DNA of 17,085 nucleotides. It comes from Bacillota bacterium (GTDB taxonomy: Bacteria > Bacillota > Clostridia > Lachnospirales > Bianqueaceae). The notes under the pieces were generated by a model, which did no database searches, was not told where the DNA came from, and saw nothing but the letters and a program-made list of their open reading frames with translations. A program made the translations under genes and the position numbers. Positions 13,923-17,085 of this stretch are shown here, piece after piece; the stretch's first letter is position 1; each line of letters opens with the position of its first letter. The stretch lies in contig JAFVHC010000043.1 of the NCBI GenBank assembly GCA_017474705.1, positions 1 through 17,085 of the forward strand, in the 5' to 3' direction.

Positions 13923-14591
13923 TTACACTATGATCTGCGTCACTTCGGTGACCAGCGGATGTGCCCGCAGGGCTTCCAGCATACTGGAAGGCGCCGGACT
14001 GTCGATCGTAAGCTCAGCGTACGCAGTCTCCCCGCGCGCTTCCCGGTGCATGGCCAGCGCAGCGATATTGATGTTCCATTGACTGGTGCAGGTGGCGATG
14101 TAGGCCAGCGCTCCCGGCCGGTCGATATGCTTGACCAGCAGCGTGCAGCCGGAACCCGTGATGTTGACCGCGACCCCATCCAGGCGCTTCAGTACCACTT
14201 CTCCTCCGCCGACGGAAGAGCCCATGACAGAATGCACCCGGCCCTCGGCATCGGTCAGGCGGATGAGCACCGTATTGGGATGCACGTCCTGATCCTGCGT
14301 ATCGGTCTCGAAAGTTACCTTCAATCCCGCTTCTTTCGCTAATTCATAAGCATCGCGGATGCGCTTGTCTTCGGTATCGAATCCCAGGATACCGGCAATG
14401 AGCGCCCTGTCGGTCCCATGACCACGGTAAGTGCGGGCGAATGAGCCATACAGCCGGAAAGCGACCTCCCGAACAGGGCCGGAGACCAGATGCCTGGCCA
14501 TCAGCGCGATCTTCAAAGCACCTGCCGTATGAGAACTGGATGGACCGATCATATTCGGTCCGATCACGTCGAAAACACTGATGTCTTCCAT
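13923..14591 (-). CDS. sdaAB: L-serine dehydratase, iron-sulfur type, beta subunit (ACT domain)
   Basis: A 222-residue beta chain. The N-terminal domain shows FDVIGPNMIGPSSSHTAGALKIA (7-29) with the conserved GPSSSHT, then the FRLYGSFARTYRGHGTDRALIAGILGF block typical of the SdaA beta domain. The C-terminal part (about 145-222; GCTLLVKHIDRPGALAYIATCTSQWNINIAALAMHREARG) is an ACT domain, as in the Gram-positive type. ATG 14591 is chosen over GTG 14597 because the GTG is part of the AGAGGTG ribosome binding site. It is the first gene of the sdaAB-sdaAA-rid operon. The mobile element described to the right begins about 150 bases upstream and may have displaced distant regulatory sequence; no convincing promoter is seen in 14592-14740. 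Confidence 0.94.
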   Translation of the reverse strand: MEDISVFDVIGPNMIGPSSSHTAGALKIALMARHLVSGPVREVAFRLYGSFARTYRGHGTDRALIAGILGFDTEDKRIRDAYELAKEAGLKVTFETDTQDQDVHPNTVLIRLTDAEGRVHSVMGSSVGGGEVVLKRLDGVAVNITGSGCTLLVKHIDRPGALAYIATCTSQWNINIAALAMHREARGETAYAELTIDSPAPSSMLEALRAHPLVTEVTQIIV

Positions 14592-14642
14592 AAACACCTC
14601 TTATTATTATGACATGATTTTATTATCCTTTACTGCTTTCAG

Positions 14643-14686
14643 AAAACCCTTTATTTATGCGGATTTCCGCTTAATCTAAGGGTTTT
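14643..14686. repeat. Nested inverted repeat between sdaAB and the integrase
   Basis: Outer arms AAAACCCTT (14643-14651) and AAGGGTTTT (14678-14686) are perfect 9-bp complements. Inside sits a second hairpin GCGG-attt-CCGC (14659-14670). A-tract and T-tract edges make it a possible bidirectional terminator for the integrase side; it could also be part of the recombination region. Confidence 0.6.
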
Positions 14687-14689
14687 GGG

Positions 14690-14715
14690 GGCTAAAATTC
14701 TGTCGTATATTAGCC
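14690..14715. repeat. Short inverted repeat GGCTAA/TTAGCC
   Basis: GGCTAA (14690-14695) and TTAGCC (14710-14715) separated by 14 bases, between the nested hairpin and the 10-bp repeats. It may be core-type binding sites for the recombinase, but there is no direct proof. Confidence 0.35.
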
Positions 14716-14740
14716 ATTTATATATCTGTATTTTATAACC

Positions 14741-14770
14741 AATGGCAACAGATTGCAACAAATGGCAACA
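14741..14770. repeat. Three tandem 10-bp repeats abutting the integrase gene
   Basis: AATGGCAACA, GATTGCAACA and AATGGCAACA occupy 14741-14750, 14751-14760 and 14761-14770 without a gap, one base before the integrase stop codon at 14772. The first and third copies are identical. Direct repeats spaced by one helical turn next to int fit arm-type integrase binding sites or an attachment-site end. Confidence 0.7.
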
Positions 14771-14771
14771 A

Positions 14772-15971
14772 TTATACTGTAGGACGCTGAATCTTTTCGA
14801 TCTCACGTCTCAGATCCTCAAGCTCGAAGTTCGTGTATACTGCATCATGTACATCTGCACTCAACGAATGCCCCATAAGTACTCTGGACGCGATTGGGTT
14901 CACGCCATAGGTATCGCAGAGGCGTTTGAATGTGTGTCTAGCACTATGTGACGTATGATCCTCAGAAATGCCTAAATTAGTGCATGTGCTCTTAATAAGA
15001 GGGTTGGCAGTAATCATACTGTGATAGAATACCGGTCGGCCTTCCCTAATCCGTTCCTCCACAAAGCCCCGGATCGCGGGATGGATGGGTACCACTCGCC
15101 GTGGTTCGTCCTTTCGAGCCTTAACGCCACCAAAGAAATAACCCTCGTCAAGATGAACCTCGAAATTGTTATAGAATGCCCCAATTCGAAAACCACTATA
15201 TACCTGGATTAAAATGGTCTTAGCGCCGTCGTCACCTTGATCTGCCGCGGTCCAAAGCTTTAGTAGATCTTCGCTCGTGTAGGGTTTGGTGCTCTTCTTC
15301 TCCCCTGCGATTAGCGGGATCTCGACACCAGACACAGGACTGGCAATAATATATCCTTTTTTCTTGGCATATGTGAAAACATTCTGTAGCAATGTAAGGT
15401 ATAAGCTAATTGTGTTGCTTCGCTGTTTCTGAGCCATTCTATTAACAACCTGTTGGATCTGATCGTTTGTGATGTCCTCGACAAAACAGTCATGCAGATC
15501 TGCCCATTGTGATCCAGCGTTTGAATAAGCTCTTTTTGTGCGAACACTGTACCTCTTGGCAGCATACTCACCGAATCGATACTCCATATACTCTTGATAG
15601 ACGTCAATCCATTTGTGCTTGTTGCTTCCCGAGTCTACGATGTGTAACTTAGTCCCGACCTTGGCGTAATCGGCCAGAATCATCTTTGCTGCATAACACA
15701 GATCCTGCTCCGGAGAATGCTCAATCGCTGAGGCTATTGTGACCTCATCCCCCTTTTGGTATGTGCCTGCTTTATAAGATACAAGGATAGCAAATCCTGT
15801 ATACCAGTCAGGTACATAACAAAGTGCATTGGTGTGAAATCGGTAACCATTTTGGCTGATCTTATATTCTGGAGGGTATACAGCATATGGATTCGATCGT
15901 CCTTCCCCCAAGTACTTTATTGTTCCAAAGCCACTCTTAAGCCTTGGGTGTTTTGCTTTGTTCTTTTGCAT
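14772..15971 (-). CDS. int: Tyrosine recombinase / integrase
   Basis: A 399-residue site-specific recombinase. The N-terminus (about 11-60, LKSGFGTIKYLGEGRSNPYAVYPPEYK) resembles an arm-type DNA-binding domain, followed by a SAM-like core-binding region (about 115-210). The catalytic domain has the full set: Arg262 in YSGFRIGAF, Lys284 in GGVKARKDEPRR, His342-x-x-Arg345 in HSARHTF, His368 in MGHS and the nucleophile Tyr379 in DAVYTNF, so it should be active. It would insert and excise the surrounding element. The start is ambiguous: TTG 15974 and ATG 15971 are adjacent, with GAGAGGA upstream; ATG is preferred. The stop lies one base from the three 10-bp repeats, as expected when int sits at the end of its element. 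Confidence 0.93.
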   Translation of the reverse strand: MQKNKAKHPRLKSGFGTIKYLGEGRSNPYAVYPPEYKISQNGYRFHTNALCYVPDWYTGFAILVSYKAGTYQKGDEVTIASAIEHSPEQDLCYAAKMILADYAKVGTKLHIVDSGSNKHKWIDVYQEYMEYRFGEYAAKRYSVRTKRAYSNAGSQWADLHDCFVEDITNDQIQQVVNRMAQKQRSNTISLYLTLLQNVFTYAKKKGYIIASPVSGVEIPLIAGEKKSTKPYTSEDLLKLWTAADQGDDGAKTILIQVYSGFRIGAFYNNFEVHLDEGYFFGGVKARKDEPRRVVPIHPAIRGFVEERIREGRPVFYHSMITANPLIKSTCTNLGISEDHTSHSARHTFKRLCDTYGVNPIASRVLMGHSLSADVHDAVYTNFELEDLRREIEKIQRPTV

Positions 15972-16065
15972 CAATTAGTCATCCTCTCTTTTTAGCTGTG
16001 TACCTGCATAAATAAAGGATGAAAGCCTCAATCCACCTCCCAAGGATTGGGCTCATTGTTGTGCT

Positions 16066-16091
16066 GCTATACTAGCAACAGCGGGTATAGC
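16066..16091. repeat. Inverted repeat GCTATAC/GTATAGC upstream of int
   Basis: Perfect 7-bp arms at 16066-16072 and 16085-16091 with 12 bases between. It covers the predicted -10 box and start of the int promoter, so it may be an operator or an early leader hairpin. The rest of 15972-16065 is the int leader, with no gene seen. Confidence 0.5.
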
Positions 16092-16112
16092 ATTAATCCA
16101 TTAATCCATCAA
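16084..16112 (-). promoter_or_regulatory. Candidate integrase promoter
   Basis: On the minus strand, TTGATG (16112-16107), 17-base spacer, TATACC (16089-16084). Start near 16077, giving a leader of about 105 bases to the int start. The spacer is made of the tandem 8-bp repeats. Confidence 0.5.
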
Positions 16113-16114
16113 TC
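16091..16114. repeat. Tandem 8-bp repeats in the int promoter
   Basis: CATTAATC (16091-16098), CATTAATC (16099-16106) and CATCAATC (16107-16114) follow one another with no gap. They fill the spacer and -35 of the int promoter, which suits binding by a repressor or excisionase. Confidence 0.65.
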
Positions 16115-16149
16115 CTCGGCCTCGCCTCCTTTGTTGATTAGGATAATAC

Positions 16150-16178
16150 TTGATTATCGCAACATGTGATGGTATAAT
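16150..16178 (+). promoter_or_regulatory. Promoter of a predicted small RNA
   Basis: TTGATT (16150-16155), 17-base spacer, perfect TATAAT (16173-16178), pointing right; start near 16185. No gene in this direction begins before the terminator at 16237-16279. Confidence 0.7.
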
Positions 16179-16184
16179 AATAAC

Positions 16185-16279
16185 GACCCCGCTTAATTGC
16201 GGAAATACATCCATACAAGCACAATTTCTTTCCCGGAAGAAAGCCTGCAGCTCGCTCCAGCTGTTGGGTTTTCTTTTTT
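16185..16279 (+). ncRNA. Predicted small RNA, about 90 nt
   Basis: A transcript from the promoter at 16150 would meet a strong terminator after about 90 bases with no coding frame. Three hairpins are visible: CCGC-ttaatt-GCGG (16189-16202), TTTCTT-tcccgg-AAGAAA (16225-16242), and the long terminator stem starting with the same AAGAAA (16237-16242). The second and third hairpins share this segment and cannot form together. Its 3' end touches the stop codon of the convergent regulator gene, so it could act on that mRNA or elsewhere. I do not recognise a known RNA family. Confidence 0.5.
16237..16279. terminator. Bidirectional terminator between small RNA and regulator
   Basis: AAGAAAGCC (16237-16245) pairs with GGTTTTCTT (16267-16275), with inner stem CAGCT (16248-16252)/AGCTG (16259-16263), followed on the plus strand by TTTTTT. 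On the minus strand it lies directly after the regulator stop and ends in a T-rich arm, so it can serve both genes. Confidence 0.75.
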
Positions 16280-16703
16280 ATTTCCTTAGCCGTTCGAGTT
16301 TGAATGCAAGGAAATCCTCTATCTCCTGCAGGATTCTTTCCAGATCGCGCTCATTGATATCCCGGATAACAGTACCATCCGGGTATTTTAGTATAGTACT
16401 GGAGTTTTCTTCATCCCACTCTAATGAATATCCTTTGGGTAATATTCGTTCCATTGATTCCCAGCGTAAATCCATTCGCACAGAGCCATAATCTGCAAAA
16501 TCCATCACTGGTGTAGCCAGATAGAGCCCCGGAACATAAAACGCTTCTTCGATCCGATGACATAAGTTAATGTCTATTTTCTCGCTATCTCTACGAATCA
16601 TCGAATAAATGGTTTGAACCGGGATACCGGTTCTTCTTGATAACTCTGCTGCCGACAGTCCATACTGTTTTAAGGCTGAAGATAAATTAGAACCAAAACC
16701 CAT
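16278..16703 (-). CDS. XRE-family HTH regulator, likely element repressor
   Basis: A 141-residue protein with an N-terminal helix-turn-helix (about 4-58; SNLSSALKQYGLSAAELSRRTGIPVQTIYSMIRRDSEKIDINLCHRIEEAF) and a C-terminal part without a recognised domain, rich in acidic residues and probably for dimerisation (GTVIRDINERDLERILQEIEDFLAFKLERLRK looks helical). There is no peptidase-type Ser/Lys pair, so this is not a LexA/CI-type self-cleaving repressor. ATG 16703 is chosen because AGGAGGT lies 8 bases upstream; the 11-residue extension upstream is unsupported. It is divergent from the small Cro-like gene and likely controls the region through the palindrome at 16828-16847. The binding target is inferred from layout. 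Confidence 0.8.
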   Translation of the reverse strand: MGFGSNLSSALKQYGLSAAELSRRTGIPVQTIYSMIRRDSEKIDINLCHRIEEAFYVPGLYLATPVMDFADYGSVRMDLRWESMERILPKGYSLEWDEENSSTILKYPDGTVIRDINERDLERILQEIEDFLAFKLERLRK

Positions 16704-16724
16704 TTTATCGTACCTCCTAACGAA

Positions 16725-16753
16725 ATTAAACCACAAAAACTATTAAAATGCAA
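16725..16753 (-). promoter_or_regulatory. Promoter of the XRE regulator
   Basis: On the minus strand, TTGCAT (16753-16748), 17-base spacer, TTTAAT (16730-16725). The leader to ATG 16703 would be about 15-20 bases and holds the AGGAGGT site. Confidence 0.5.
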
Positions 16754-16786
16754 GGATAATTATCTATTTTATTTGAATAATCTTTG

Positions 16787-16815
16787 TTGACAGAAGAAAC
16801 GAGAGTGTTTATAAT
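16787..16815 (+). promoter_or_regulatory. Perfect consensus promoter of the Cro-like gene
   Basis: TTGACA (16787-16792), 17-base spacer, TATAAT (16810-16815), all at consensus; start near 16822. Such a strong promoter in a mobile element usually needs a repressor, which fits the operator just downstream. Confidence 0.88.
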
Positions 16816-16827
16816 GAATATCATATC

Positions 16828-16847
16828 AAGTATTCATATGAATACTT
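16828..16847. promoter_or_regulatory. Perfect 20-bp palindromic operator
   Basis: AAGTATTCAT (16828-16837) joined to its exact complement ATGAATACTT (16838-16847). A third half-site ATGAATA lies at 16814-16820, overlapping the -10 box. This layout, across the transcription start of a consensus promoter between two divergent XRE genes, fits an operator for one of them. Confidence 0.75.
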
Positions 16848-16867
16848 TTCAAAGGAGGGATATCCCA

Positions 16868-17071
16868 ATGAAACTATACCTTGATGCGAATAATCTAGCA
16901 TTGAAAATGGCGGAAAGAGGTTGGAACCAGAGAGATCTCGCACAGCAAGCTAGAATTAGTACAAATACTGTGTCAGCCGTATTCTGTGGGAAATCTTGCA
17001 GTGTGAAAACTCTGAAAGCACTTGCTGATGCATTAGAGGTTGGCGCCATTGAATTGAGTAAGAAATCGTAA
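16868..17071 (+). CDS. Small Cro-like XRE-family regulator
   Basis: A 67-residue single-domain helix-turn-helix protein (MKLYLDANNLALKMAERGWNQRDLAQQARISTNTVSAVFCGKSCSVKTLKALADALEVGAIEL). The HTH core WNQRDLAQQARISTNTVSAVFCGKSCSVKTLKALADAL spans about residues 19-56. ATG 16868 is preferred to upstream in-frame starts because AAAGGAGGG is 9-10 bases away and the upstream extension would include the operator. In comparable elements such Cro-like proteins set the switch between maintenance and excision together with the divergent repressor. Its TAA overlaps the ATG of a following frame (TAATG), so it is probably the first gene of an operon running off the right edge. Confidence 0.82.
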   Translation: MKLYLDANNLALKMAERGWNQRDLAQQARISTNTVSAVFCGKSCSVKTLKALADALEVGAIELSKKS

Positions 17072-17085
17072 TGACAACACAGGAA
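17071..17085 (+). CDS. Start of a further gene, cut by the window edge
   Basis: ATG 17071 overlaps the preceding TAA as TAATG and opens MTTQE before the window ends. The overlap suggests translational coupling to the Cro-like gene. Five codons are too few to judge function or even to be sure it is a gene. Confidence 0.3.

Larger units (their letters stand above)
14741..17085. mobile_element. Left end of an integrated element (ICE- or prophage-like)
   Basis: From the 10-bp repeats rightward the content changes from housekeeping genes to integrase, small RNA, divergent XRE regulators and the start of a further gene, with visibly lower GC. This is the usual order at the integrase end of an integrative element. 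The other end and the matching att site lie outside the window, so phage versus conjugative nature is undecided, and the exact boundary is inferred. Confidence 0.65.

Noticed and set aside
14592..14771. tRNA gene as integration target
   Set aside because: The hairpins do not form a cloverleaf, and no TTCGANNC-like T-loop is seen.
16107..16134. Leader peptide or excisionase gene behind a minus-strand AAAGGAGG (16124-16131)
   Set aside because: The following starts lead to a stop after a few codons; only the ribosome-site-like sequence remains.
16160..16170. CATGTG at 16164-16169 as part of the CACATG array family
   Set aside because: It is a single copy inside the small RNA promoter spacer with no phased partners.

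Overview
The window looks like a chromosomal stretch of a moderately GC-rich Gram-positive anaerobe of the Firmicutes/Bacillota (gut clostridial or erysipelotrichial type). The basis is the gene content: a GH94 cellobiose phosphorylase very close to the clostridial type, an iron-sulfur two-subunit L-serine dehydratase, a type III pantothenate kinase behind an ECF pantothenate S component, and strong AGGAGG-type ribosome binding sites. The exact taxon cannot be fixed from this sequence.

Left part (1-2884, minus strand): a GH42 beta-galactosidase-type glycosidase followed 15 bases later by a xylulokinase that runs off the left edge. Next (2885-4233) is an AT-richer island holding two tandem plus-strand promoters, a roughly 360-bp array of regularly spaced CACATG/CATGTG inverted pairs, and a PD-(D/E)XK nuclease-like gene with a TTG start, whose 3' end overlaps coaBC tail to tail. 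This is the most unusual part of the window.

Middle (4208-10590, minus strand): a compact operon of cellobiose phosphorylase, a polysaccharide-pyruvyl-transferase/GDPD-like fusion split by an in-frame TAG, an unrecognised TIM-barrel (aldo/keto-reductase-like) protein, and coaBC. It is divergent from panT-coaX (10774-12193, plus), driven by a consensus promoter and closed by an intrinsic terminator. CoA synthesis is therefore represented in two operons: pantothenate uptake and phosphorylation in one, conversion to phosphopantetheine in the other.

The gene-free stretch 12221-12581 carries a second, looser set of YATGC motifs with the same 31-32 and about 52 bp spacings as the first array. It is followed on the minus strand by an sdaAB-sdaAA-ridA operon, in which the Rid protein would clear the reactive 2-aminoacrylate made by serine dehydratase.

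Right part (about 14741-17085): the end of an integrated mobile element. It has three tandem 10-bp repeats abutting a tyrosine integrase, a repeat-loaded int promoter, a predicted small RNA of about 90 nt with its own promoter and terminator, two divergent XRE-family regulators around a perfect 20-bp palindromic operator, and the first codons of a further gene. The element continues beyond the window.
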